A DNA stretch of 55,818 nucleotides from a virus. Position 1 is the first letter of the stretch. Each line of letters begins with the position of its first letter. The DNA lies in IMG/VR virus record IMGVR_UViG_3300044678_003043, positions 1-55,818 of that record; one strand, 5' to 3'. A program made the position numbers and the translations under genes. This document shows, in pieces, positions 1 to 6,470 of this stretch. The notes beneath the pieces were generated by a model. The model saw only the letters and a list, made by a program, of their open reading frames with translations. It was not told the DNA's origin and searched no databases.

Positions 1-849
1 AGTCCATCCACCAGGTATAGCCCAGCCAAGATGATAGGAACCTGGTCCTCCACCGTTATACCACCATATTTCTACATCTAAAGTTTTGTCTTCACTAACA
101 TCATATACGGGAGAGTAATCGCTCCAATTTGTCCCTTGCTCTACCCAGTTATCAACAGCAAGTTGCCCGTCAACATACATTCTAAAACCATCATCCGTAT
201 ATCCTGCAAAGTAGGTTTGTGTAAACCATGAAGGGACTGTTATCTGTCCAGTAAATTTAACTATAAGGTTTTCATATCTATTTCCGCACACTGGAAGACT
301 CATATGGCTTGAGTTCCAGGTGCCAGAACAAAGAACAGATCCTGGGGTAGCAACATTACCCTGCCTAACAAGAGTATAAACAGTGTATGCCAAACCTGTT
401 CCTCCAGCACTCTGCATACTTGATTGAGTAGTTTGAACATTAATATTGGCTATGCTGAGTGCATCTTGAGCATCATTTTTTTCTTCAAGGGCGTTGTCTT
501 TATGTTCAAGGGACAAGGCTACCGTGACTGTCTGGCCATCTACATTTGACTGAGCAAGGTTTTTAGCTTCCAGTGCTGCGGATTCTGCATCTACTGCATC
601 ATCATAGGCATCATATGCATCTTCTTTAAGCTCCATCGCATTTTTTGCATATGTAAATTTATTTTCTGCTATGTCTATAAGGTCTATAAAATCATCTTGA
701 TAAACTAAATTAGATACTTTATTGTTAAGCTCTTGTATTTCTTGAGCGGCTAAGCTAAGTGGATCATCTCCGTGGGCAGGAGTAAGAAATACCCATCCAA
801 ACATTAAAATGGTGGCTAATGATAATCTCCATGCTTTAGTCCTAGTCAA
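1..849 (-). CDS. Secreted PA14-domain protein with coiled coil (3' end outside window)
   Basis: The frame is open from a TTG at 849 to the window edge (283 codons). The TTG sits 5 nt after AGGAGT (855-860), which decides the start. The first 26 or so residues look like a signal peptide: basic Arg/Lys residues, a hydrophobic stretch (LSLATILMFGWVFLTP) and an AHG cleavage site. A long Ala/Asp/Glu-rich coiled coil follows (about residues 30-140). The last visible part carries the PA14 signature GYTDDGFRMYVDGQLAVDNW. PA14 domains are known to bind carbohydrates in glycosidases, adhesins and toxins. The protein is therefore probably exported by the host or displayed on its surface, which is unusual for a phage product. 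A role in glycan binding or superinfection exclusion is inference. It is the last gene of the visible transcription direction and has its own promoter-like region upstream. Confidence 0.85.
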   Translation of the reverse strand, partial: MTRTKAWRLSLATILMFGWVFLTPAHGDDPLSLAAQEIQELNNKVSNLVYQDDFIDLIDIAENKFTYAKNAMELKEDAYDAYDDAVDAESAALEAKNLAQSNVDGQTVTVALSLEHKDNALEEKNDAQDALSIANINVQTTQSSMQSAGGTGLAYTVYTLVRQGNVATPGSVLCSGTWNSSHMSLPVCGNRYENLIVKFTGQITVPSWFTQTYFAGYTDDGFRMYVDGQLAVDNWVEQGTNWSDYSPVYDVSEDKTLDVEIWWYNGGGPGSYHLGWAIPGGWT

Positions 850-860
850 TTATAACTCCT

Positions 861-894
861 ATATAACATACCTTGTTATATAGTAATTATACCA
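861..894 (-). promoter_or_regulatory. Extended -10 promoter and inverted repeat before the PA14 gene
   Basis: TGGTATAAT lies at 894-886 with no convincing -35. It is followed by an 8-bp inverted repeat ATATAACA-TACCT-TGTTATAT (861-881, plus-strand reading) that would cover the start of the transcript and end next to the AGGAGT ribosome binding site. It may be an operator or a 5' hairpin that masks the ribosome binding site. Confidence 0.5.
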
Positions 895-900
895 CTTTAA

Positions 901-1089
901 CTATTTAGGATTATCTGTCTTATAAAAGCCATTACCTTTAAATTGTATGCCAAATGGGGTGAAGTGTCTTATCATATCTGATTCGCATTCAACACATGTA
1001 TAACCTGGATCATTTTCTGTAATTGATCTATTAACTGACATTAAAGCATGTGCTTCATCATATGAGCACTTGTATTCGTATACTGGCAT
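901..1089 (-). CDS. FmdB-like zinc-ribbon protein
   Basis: 62 aa. The start MPVYEYKC and the end GFYKTD match the FmdB/putative regulatory protein family (about 60-110 aa in bacteria), small zinc-ribbon proteins of uncertain regulatory function. The second cysteine pair CVEC is present at 32-35. The first knuckle has C8 but Asp at position 11, where a Cys is normal, so zinc binding may use H14 or may be altered. The ATG overlaps the stop of the upstream nuclease as TAATG, so translation is probably coupled. It is the last gene before the promoter region of the PA14 gene. Confidence 0.8.
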   Translation of the reverse strand: MPVYEYKCSYDEAHALMSVNRSITENDPGYTCVECESDMIRHFTPFGIQFKGNGFYKTDNPK

Positions 1090-1496
1090 TACTTTCCGCT
1101 TTTCTTCCTAGCTTTTGCTAATGCATCAAAGTCTTTAATCTTTGTTTCTCCCATATAACCCCAAGCATGTCCATCTTCGATCATCTTTTGATTAATAGAT
1201 TTATCTGATCCGTCCAAGAAAACCCAGCCTAAAATACGACCATACTTTTCAGATGAGTCCATCTTTTCTGTTTTAATTACAACAGTTTTAGCTGAATCAA
1301 TTGCATTCTTAAGGTAAGCTTTTGCTTCAAGACCTAATGCTTTTTCCATTTTATCTGCTGTGCGGCTTTCTGGAGTATCTATCCCAGCCAGTCTTACTCT
1401 TGAGCTAAATGATATATCAAATCCAAGATCAATGTCAACATCTATTGTATCTCCGTCTACAACCTTACTTACTTTCTTTACATAATATTCAAACAT
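1089..1496 (-). CDS. Thermonuclease-like (SNase) protein
   Basis: 135 aa from the ATG at 1496, chosen over an upstream in-frame Met because GGGGGAG precedes it with good spacing and because TAATG couples it to the upstream gene. Staphylococcal nuclease fold features are present in order: VVDGDTIDVDIDLG (metal-binding Asp), RVRLAGIDTPES (catalytic Arg and Asp), the KYGRILGWVF strand with a second Arg, and MIEDGHAW. The family cleaves DNA or RNA using calcium. No signal peptide is present, so it would act in the cytoplasm, for example in host nucleic-acid breakdown. That role is inference; the fold assignment is firm. Confidence 0.85.
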   Translation of the reverse strand: MFEYYVKKVSKVVDGDTIDVDIDLGFDISFSSRVRLAGIDTPESRTADKMEKALGLEAKAYLKNAIDSAKTVVIKTEKMDSSEKYGRILGWVFLDGSDKSINQKMIEDGHAWGYMGETKIKDFDALAKARKKSGK

Positions 1497-1699
1497 TATT
1501 TTCTCCCCCATTGTATATAGTTCCATCCACGCTCATGTGCGTAGTAAATAAATACCTTAACTACCGTTTCCCAAAATGCAATTGTAACAGATAGAGAAGC
1601 ATTTTTTGTAATAACATAAGCAACTGCTACAGAAGAAAGTGTTCCCCATATGCGATAGCTTAATGCTTTAACAAATGATCTGGCTTTAGTTACTTTCAT
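1496..1699 (-). CDS. DUF2061 small membrane protein
   Basis: 67 aa. It matches the DUF2061 pattern: KALSYRIWGT near the N-terminus, then a hydrophobic segment ending AYVITKN, and a second segment with FWETVVKVFIYYAHERGW. Two membrane helices are predicted by eye. Function in bacteria is unknown. In a phage it could be a membrane effector, and in principle a holin-like role is possible, but nothing in the sequence shows that. The start has GGA and purine-rich sequence just upstream. Confidence 0.75.
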   Translation of the reverse strand: MKVTKARSFVKALSYRIWGTLSSVAVAYVITKNASLSVTIAFWETVVKVFIYYAHERGWNYIQWGRK

Positions 1700-1808
1700 C
1701 TTCTTTTTTCCTATACATCTCTTCTATCATTCTTTCTTCTGCATCTGCAATACCTTTACCGATACTAGATGCCCAATTCACGACGTTTTTCAGTAGCTGA
1801 AATAGCAT
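1686..1808 (-). CDS. Small 40-aa protein, amphipathic N-terminus
   Basis: An ATG at 1808 opens 40 codons, overlapping the end of the kinase-nucleotidyltransferase gene by 44 nt and the start of the DUF2061 gene by 14 nt. GGGGGC lies about 8 nt upstream. The product begins MLFQLLKNVVNWASSIGKG, which could form an amphipathic helix, followed by a highly charged tail (EERMIEEMYRKKEDES). It fills the only non-coding gap between the neighbours, which is the main reason to believe it. I do not recognise a family. Confidence 0.5.
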   Translation of the reverse strand: MLFQLLKNVVNWASSIGKGIADAEERMIEEMYRKKEDESN

Positions 1809-2526
1809 GTATAGTTGCCCCCAAATCTACTTGCTCAATTTTATATCCTACATCACGACCATATACAATATTGGTAATGTTAGGTAATCTTAATACTAAT
1901 GCCCCATCCATAAATTCATCCTTGGCAATATATTCTTTTACCTGATCAAACTTAAGAGGATCTTTCTCGCTTGTATTGTATGTGTTACGTACTCCAAGAA
2001 GAACTTGATTTGTTCTCTTTCCCGCCTCTTTATAAAGAGCATGGTGTCCTTCATGCCATGGCTGGTATCTTCCAAGCATAAGGGTTGTTGGAGCTGACCA
2101 ATCATGCAAACTAAACTTTTCAATTATATGAGATGCCTTTGCTTCAGCATTGAGGTTGTGGCTAATAAAAGATACATCAAACTCTGTTGGTCTTTCAAAC
2201 ATTTTATTTGTGTCTTCAAAGCGACCCTCTGCAATTGTGTCCATGAATACCAAAATATCTGGCTTGCCAAAGGCTGCACGGGTTAGATCAGTTGGACATA
2301 CGAAGTCAACTATTACTGGAGCAACACCCTGCTTAGCAATAAGTCTTGCCATGTCGCCCATGCGACGAGCCTGCTCAATTCTGTCTTCAGGGCTAAACCC
2401 TAAATCTGAATTTACAGTTGCACGAACCTCATCTGCATTAAGATGTATAGCGTTAATACGTTCTTTAAGTGCTTTAGCTAATTCTGTTTTCCCAGAACCT
2501 GGTAGTCCAATAATTTGAATAATCAT
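1765..2526 (-). CDS. APS kinase-like P-loop kinase fused to nucleotidylyltransferase
   Basis: 253 aa with two domains. Residues 1-140 form a P-loop kinase: Walker A GLPGSGKT at 7-14, then LNADEVRATVNSDLGF and DRIEQARRMG, as in adenylylsulfate (APS) kinases. Residues 145-253 form a cytidylyltransferase-like fold: RYQPWHEGHH (the HxGH motif) near 155 and ISATEKR close to the end (the ISxTxxR motif). The fusion resembles bifunctional kinase-nucleotidylyltransferases such as NadR-type enzymes, but the domain order differs (NadR has the transferase first). The small-molecule substrate cannot be deduced; a nucleotide, NAD-related or phosphorylated polyol precursor is possible. Confidence 0.8.
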   Translation of the reverse strand: MIIQIIGLPGSGKTELAKALKERINAIHLNADEVRATVNSDLGFSPEDRIEQARRMGDMARLIAKQGVAPVIVDFVCPTDLTRAAFGKPDILVFMDTIAEGRFEDTNKMFERPTEFDVSFISHNLNAEAKASHIIEKFSLHDWSAPTTLMLGRYQPWHEGHHALYKEAGKRTNQVLLGVRNTYNTSEKDPLKFDQVKEYIAKDEFMDGALVLRLPNITNIVYGRDVGYKIEQVDLGATIHAISATEKRRELGI

Positions 2527-2576
2527 ATAAATCTTTCTGTTAGTGGGGCAGTTTTAGACATGCCCAGGTCTTACTT

Positions 2577-2993
2577 TTATTTAATTTTTATACTTTTTGG
2601 CTTTTTTTCTTCTGGAATAATTCGTACAACATGAACATGCAACATTCCATCTTTTAATTCTGCAGAAGTTACTTCCATGTACTCTCCTAGTGCAAAGGAT
2701 CTTACGAACTTTCTTCCTGCAATACCCTTATGTACTACCTCTGCGTTTGCAACTTCTAGAAGCTCACCTTTGATAATTAACGTTCCGTTGTCTACGGACA
2801 CATCAATATCTTCTTTTGAGAATCCAGCAATTGCAAGTGAAATTTTATAAGTATCATCGTCTAGCTTAAGAAGATCATACGGTGGGTACGACTGTGAATT
2901 TGTTTTATATGCAGTATTTAATCGGCCTAACTCTCTGTTAAAGCCAATAAAAAATGGATCATTAAATAGATCCATTGCTAATTTGTTTACCAT
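2577..2993 (-). CDS. Hsp20-type small heat shock protein
   Basis: 138 aa, the usual length of IbpA/Hsp20 proteins. An N-terminal arm (FNDPFFIGFNREL) precedes an alpha-crystallin domain from about residue 36, with the strands YDLLKLDDDTYKISLAIAGF, DIDVSVDNGTLIIKG and AELKDGMLHVHV, and a C-terminal IKIK-type tail. These ATP-independent holdases keep unfolding proteins soluble and occur in some large phages. The start follows AGGGGA by 6-7 nt. A candidate promoter and an inverted repeat lie directly upstream. It sits immediately downstream of the tRNA cluster. Confidence 0.92.
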   Translation of the reverse strand: MVNKLAMDLFNDPFFIGFNRELGRLNTAYKTNSQSYPPYDLLKLDDDTYKISLAIAGFSKEDIDVSVDNGTLIIKGELLEVANAEVVHKGIAGRKFVRSFALGEYMEVTSAELKDGMLHVHVVRIIPEEKKPKSIKIK

Positions 2994-3018
2994 TTTATTC
3001 CCCTTTCAAGCGAATAAG

Positions 3019-3059
3019 TTAATATAGGCCCCATTTGGCAACCTATGTTAATTATATCA
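3019..3059 (-). promoter_or_regulatory. Candidate hsp20 promoter with imperfect inverted repeat
   Basis: TGATATAAT (3059-3051) is an extended -10, with GGGACA 17 nt further upstream as a weak -35 inside the tRNA-Lys 3' end. An inverted repeat, TTAATATAGG / CCTATGTTAA (3019-3051, one mismatch, 13-nt centre), begins at the -10 and covers the likely start site. It could be an operator or a 5' hairpin. Confidence 0.45.
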
Positions 3060-3073
3060 TATTGCATATGACG

Positions 3074-3147
3074 TGTCCCCAGTAGGTATCGATCCTACGA
3101 CCCACAGATTAAAAGTCTGTTGCTCTACCAACTGAGCTATAGGGACC
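3074..3147 (-). tRNA. tRNA-Lys (anticodon TTT)
   Basis: Cloverleaf read on the minus strand: acceptor GTCCCTA pairs with TGGGGAC (one G-T), D-arm AGCTCAGTTGGTAGAGC, anticodon stem ACAGA/TCTGT with loop CTTTTAA, T-arm GTAGG/CCTAC. The T loop starts with A instead of T. No CCA is encoded. Confidence 0.95.
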
Positions 3148-3160
3148 AACATTATTGCGC

Positions 3161-3232
3161 TGGACCACCAGGGCTCGAACCTGGGACATCAGAGTTAACA
3201 GCTCTGCGCTCTGCCAACTGAGCTATGGTCCA
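3161..3232 (-). tRNA. tRNA-Asn (anticodon GTT)
   Basis: Acceptor TGGACCA pairs perfectly with TGGTCCA, discriminator G. Anticodon stem CAGAG/CTCTG holds the loop CTGTTAA. The T-arm CCAGG TTCGAGC CCTGG is canonical. No CCA is encoded. It lies between tRNA-Arg and tRNA-Lys and is probably co-transcribed with them. Confidence 0.95.
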
Positions 3233-3242
3233 AAATGCAATG

Positions 3243-3315
3243 CGCCCCTGAAAGGAATCGAACCTCTGACGCAGGCCTTAGAAGAGCCTCGCTCTATCCG
3301 CTGAGCTACAAGGGC
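3243..3315 (-). tRNA. tRNA-Arg (anticodon TCT)
   Basis: Acceptor GCCCTTG pairs with CAGGGGC. The anticodon arm AGGCT CTTCTAA GGCCT gives anticodon TCT for AGA, a codon an AT-rich phage uses more than a GC-richer host. T-arm AGAGG TTCGATT CCTTT includes a G-T pair. It is the first tRNA after the promoter at 3326-3354. Confidence 0.95.
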
Positions 3316-3325
3316 GTATTGCTTA

Positions 3326-3354
3326 ATTGTACTATAGCTATAAAAAATTGTCTA
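3326..3354 (-). promoter_or_regulatory. Promoter of the three-tRNA cluster
   Basis: TAGACA (3354-3349), a 17-nt spacer and TACAAT (3331-3326) give a near-consensus sigma70-type promoter. The mature tRNA-Arg begins at 3315, about 11 nt after the -10. Confidence 0.75.
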
Positions 3355-3361
3355 TAGGTAA

Positions 3362-4147
3362 TTAATCTCCGACACGATATCTAACTGATTTAATTCCTTG
3401 ATCTAGCTCATCTTGAAGCTTTTTAGATGGCTCCCAAACAAAGTTCTGTGGTGTAATCCATTCATTCCATCCATTTTTCCATCTATCTTCATTTTCTTTT
3501 GTTCCGTATGTAGGAAATGTACCAGGATTTTTTTGTACTGGTAAAACAAAATTAGAAAAAGCATATCTTGTTCCAGAGGTTATCTTTTTTACTCCATGAG
3601 TTTCACTTCCATAGGCGCCGTGTATTACCAAATCTCCAGCATTAGGCTTAACTCTAAGCTCAGAGTCACTATGATATGGTTCAAAATTTCCAATAAACTT
3701 TCCTTCGGAATTAATATTTGGATAATAAACTTCTCCGCCCTCCCATTCTCCAAAGTACGCTATGGCGCCATAATGAATTACACAGCATGTATTCCATATA
3801 TCTGAAGCAATTAATTCTTCTTCCATGTTTTCTCCAGGAGAATCTGCATGGTGATACATCTCTTCGCCCTCTTTGGTAACTATTAATGAAATCTGAGGGT
3901 GAATGCAGTATTCTGGCAAAAGAAACTCATTCATGTCGCACCACACGTCATAAAGTTCTGGAATTGCTGGAGAAAACTTATCAGCATACCAATCTATGTT
4001 ATGAGAATTTTCGTTTCTTTCTAAATTAGCATCCTCTAAATCTTTTATTATAGAGTGTATTTGGTCAAGCTTTTCTTTTTGAATAAAATTTCTGTATATA
4101 TAGATGTTATCAGAAATTTTCTCTACATTTGGGTTGTTATAAAACAT
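3362..4147 (-). CDS. 2OG-Fe(II) oxygenase, prolyl 4-hydroxylase type (A)
   Basis: 261 aa. The C-terminal double-stranded beta-helix core is readable: the iron ligands are His and Asp in YHHADSPGE and the distal His in ETHGVKKITSGTRYAF, with Arg of GTRY at the 2-oxoglutarate-binding position. GGEVYYP and KPNAGDLVIHG are further family landmarks. The family hydroxylates protein side chains or small molecules using O2 and 2-oxoglutarate. It directly follows the carbamoyltransferase gene (19-nt gap), so a shared pathway is plausible. It is one of three such enzymes here, and its substrate is unknown. Confidence 0.88.
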   Translation of the reverse strand: MFYNNPNVEKISDNIYIYRNFIQKEKLDQIHSIIKDLEDANLERNENSHNIDWYADKFSPAIPELYDVWCDMNEFLLPEYCIHPQISLIVTKEGEEMYHHADSPGENMEEELIASDIWNTCCVIHYGAIAYFGEWEGGEVYYPNINSEGKFIGNFEPYHSDSELRVKPNAGDLVIHGAYGSETHGVKKITSGTRYAFSNFVLPVQKNPGTFPTYGTKENEDRWKNGWNEWITPQNFVWEPSKKLQDELDQGIKSVRYRVGD

Positions 4148-4166
4148 TTTTCTCCTTTTATTTCAT

Positions 4167-5588
4167 CTAGTAAATTATTCTAGATTTATATTTTTCTTGC
4201 CATTCTTTTATATCATTTAAATCATTTAGCAAGGGCTGTCCCTTTATGTTAAGGCTAGTGTTTAGCAATACTGGTATACCAGTCAAATCGTACCACTTAT
4301 TTAATAATAAATAAAGCCCTGGATTTTGAACCTGATTCACTGTTTGGACTCTAGATGTTCCATCTTTATGAACTACAGATGGTATTAGTTCTGGCTTCAA
4401 GCACTTTGGAGTAAATTGCATATATGGAGATGAGTATTTCATATCAAACCATTCGGACGCATATTCTTCTAAAACTACTGGTGCAAACGGCCTAAATTTT
4501 TCTCTTTGCTTTATGGAGTTTACAATATCTTTAATGTTTGGGTCTCTGGGGTCTGCTAGGATACTCCTGTTTCCCAAAGCCCTCGGACCGTACTCAGATC
4601 TTCCTGTTGCAACTGCAGCAACTTTATTAACAATTAAGCTATTCAAAATTTTATCAACTGGATAATTTCCTCCGAGATCGTGACCTAGGTAAGGTCCTTG
4701 CCAGTTTAAATGCTTTCCATAAAGTGCAGCCGCAGCCCCTAATGAGCTTCCAGCATCCCCTGGGTTTGGCATAATCCATATATCTTTAAATATATTCCAC
4801 AAAATCGTATTTGCGGATGAGTTAAGTGCACAGCCTCCCATAAAAACTAAATTATTTTTACCAGTTAGTCTTTTTGCCATACGCATAAAATCATTTAATC
4901 TTTGCTCGTATACCATTTGAACTGCTGCTGCGATATCAAAACGATCTTGATCTGTAATAGCCATACCCCAGTCATTAATTCCTTTGTGAAAATTATACTT
5001 TTGTTGATCATATTGTGGGAAATACTCATCTACTTCCTTATAGTATCTTTTCCAATCTCCATAGGCTGCCATCCCCATCATGATATACTCTTCTTGATTT
5101 GGCATAAGACCAATTAGCTGTGTAAATGCAGAGTAAAATAATCCAAAACTTACTGGGTAGTTTTGCTTATACTTAAGATTGATTCTCTCTCCTTCTCCGA
5201 CCCATATTGTTGAGGTATTAAATTCACCAATTGCGTCAAGCACTACAATACAAGCATCGTTAAACGAACTTGTATAGTATCCTGCTGCTGCATGAGAGTA
5301 GTGGTGCTTAAAATAGTGTACTGGAACATCTATGGGAAATTTTGGCTTCCAGTCGCTTGCCCCTCCATGAAGAATCATCCTGGATTTTTTAAGCAATGGC
5401 TTTTCGTAGTATGCAATTGCATCTGGAGTTCCGTAGTTTAAAGCATCTAAAATTATTTCGCTATTGTTATACCAATCATTTTTATTCTTGCTGTATCTTT
5501 CTGCGTGTGCGGCAAATAGTATGTCGCCATTTTTTATTAATGAAACGGATGCGTCATGTGAAGTTTCATTAATTCCTAATATAATCAT
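4167..5588 (-). CDS. NodU/CmcH-family O-carbamoyltransferase
   Basis: 473 aa, shorter than many members (about 550-600). The N-terminal domain starts ILGINETSHDASVSL and includes HHYSHAAAGYY (near 93), LDAIGEF and GGCALNSSAN (near 246). The C-terminal YrdC-like adenylation part shows GRSEYGPRALGNRSI (near 327), FRPFAPVVLEE and GIPVLLNTSLNIKG. The family uses carbamoyl phosphate and ATP to carbamoylate hydroxyl groups (nodulation factors, cephamycin, TobZ). TGATG links the start to a short upstream gap after the SGNH gene. The acceptor is unknown; possibilities are a sugar, a modified nucleotide or a hydroxylated product of the adjacent oxygenase. Confidence 0.92.
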   Translation of the reverse strand: MIILGINETSHDASVSLIKNGDILFAAHAERYSKNKNDWYNNSEIILDALNYGTPDAIAYYEKPLLKKSRMILHGGASDWKPKFPIDVPVHYFKHHYSHAAAGYYTSSFNDACIVVLDAIGEFNTSTIWVGEGERINLKYKQNYPVSFGLFYSAFTQLIGLMPNQEEYIMMGMAAYGDWKRYYKEVDEYFPQYDQQKYNFHKGINDWGMAITDQDRFDIAAAVQMVYEQRLNDFMRMAKRLTGKNNLVFMGGCALNSSANTILWNIFKDIWIMPNPGDAGSSLGAAAALYGKHLNWQGPYLGHDLGGNYPVDKILNSLIVNKVAAVATGRSEYGPRALGNRSILADPRDPNIKDIVNSIKQREKFRPFAPVVLEEYASEWFDMKYSSPYMQFTPKCLKPELIPSVVHKDGTSRVQTVNQVQNPGLYLLLNKWYDLTGIPVLLNTSLNIKGQPLLNDLNDIKEWQEKYKSRIIY

Positions 5589-5633
5589 CAGTAGGTATAT
5601 CTTCTCTTCTTGATCATTTTTTTTATTTTTCTT

Positions 5634-6470
5634 TTAACTATTATTTTTTTTATTATTTTTATCATCTAAAAACCCCTTATAAAATTTTTCTGCCCATATC
5701 TTATGGTAGCCTCTACCGTAGTGATATCCATCCCTTGCTCTCATGTCTTCTATTTTCATTTCCCAATATTCTTTTGTAGGTGGGAATGTTGGAATATAAC
5801 CCTTAAACAAATCTTTTCCAACAATTTCTGGATCCGCACTTTGAGTATGCCATGTTGACCAAAAAAGTTTAATACCATTCATCTCACAAAACTGTACTAA
5901 GATTTTAAAAAGAAAGCTTGTGTATAAGATATTAACATTAATTACTTCTGGAACCCTGGTTTGGTTAAAAAAGCTTTTCCATTCTATTTCTCCAATATCA
6001 ATATCCCGTGATTCATAGGTTGGATAAAACCCTCTGTCTCCTGACCAAGTTATATGTCTTATCTGATCTGGTAAGTATAGAAAAATATAGTCTGGACAAC
6101 CATACTCATATATGTATTGAAAAACGTTCATAACTACCGTAGATGTTGTTAGACCAGCTTTACCCACATTATAGTAACCAGCAACATCATTTGACTCTTT
6201 GATCTTATTATATAAAACTTTTGCCCATGTATCTTCTAAAAGATTAGCTGCACCTTCAGTTTCTGAGCATCCTCCAAATAGCATGTGAATCCCATTTACA
6301 TCTTTGGTAAAATCGTCACACCTAAATCCTTTATTGTTATACTTATAGACTATCGCATCATCATCAATCTTTAATTGTTCTTCATAAAACATTATGTTTT
6401 CTTCAATATTTGGCTTTAAGTCGCCAAAATAGCTGTCTTTAAAAAAATTAACATTGAACTCAAATGACAT
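5634..6470 (-). CDS. SGNH/GDSL-like hydrolase-fold protein
   Basis: 278 aa. Block I is GGCSETEG (near 66, Ser in the nucleophile position), block II GKAGLTTST contains the Gly, block III DYIFLYLPD lacks the usual Asn, and block V has DGYHYG near 245 with the Asp/His pair. The fold removes acyl groups from sugars or lipids; loss of the block III Asn makes activity uncertain. The C-terminus is a poly-Asn/Lys tail. The gene overlaps the upstream oxidoreductase by 11 nt and precedes the carbamoyltransferase, suggesting a common polysaccharide- or modification-related task. Confidence 0.7.
   Translation of the reverse strand: MSFEFNVNFFKDSYFGDLKPNIEENIMFYEEQLKIDDDAIVYKYNNKGFRCDDFTKDVNGIHMLFGGCSETEGAANLLEDTWAKVLYNKIKESNDVAGYYNVGKAGLTTSTVVMNVFQYIYEYGCPDYIFLYLPDQIRHITWSGDRGFYPTYESRDIDIGEIEWKSFFNQTRVPEVINVNILYTSFLFKILVQFCEMNGIKLFWSTWHTQSADPEIVGKDLFKGYIPTFPPTKEYWEMKIEDMRARDGYHYGRGYHKIWAEKFYKGFLDDKNNKKNNS

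Noticed and set aside
1500-2520. Plus-strand open frame 2150-2518
   Set aside because: It mirrors the kinase-nucleotidyltransferase gene and has no supporting motif or start signal.
2541-2566. GGGCA...TGCCC hairpin after hsp20 as a terminator
   Set aside because: Only 5 bp with a 10-nt loop and no T-run on the minus strand.
5590-5620. 9-codon leader peptide MIKKRRYTY before the carbamoyltransferase
   Set aside because: Very short, lies in an A-rich gap, no conserved attenuator structure visible, and no clear ribosome binding site.
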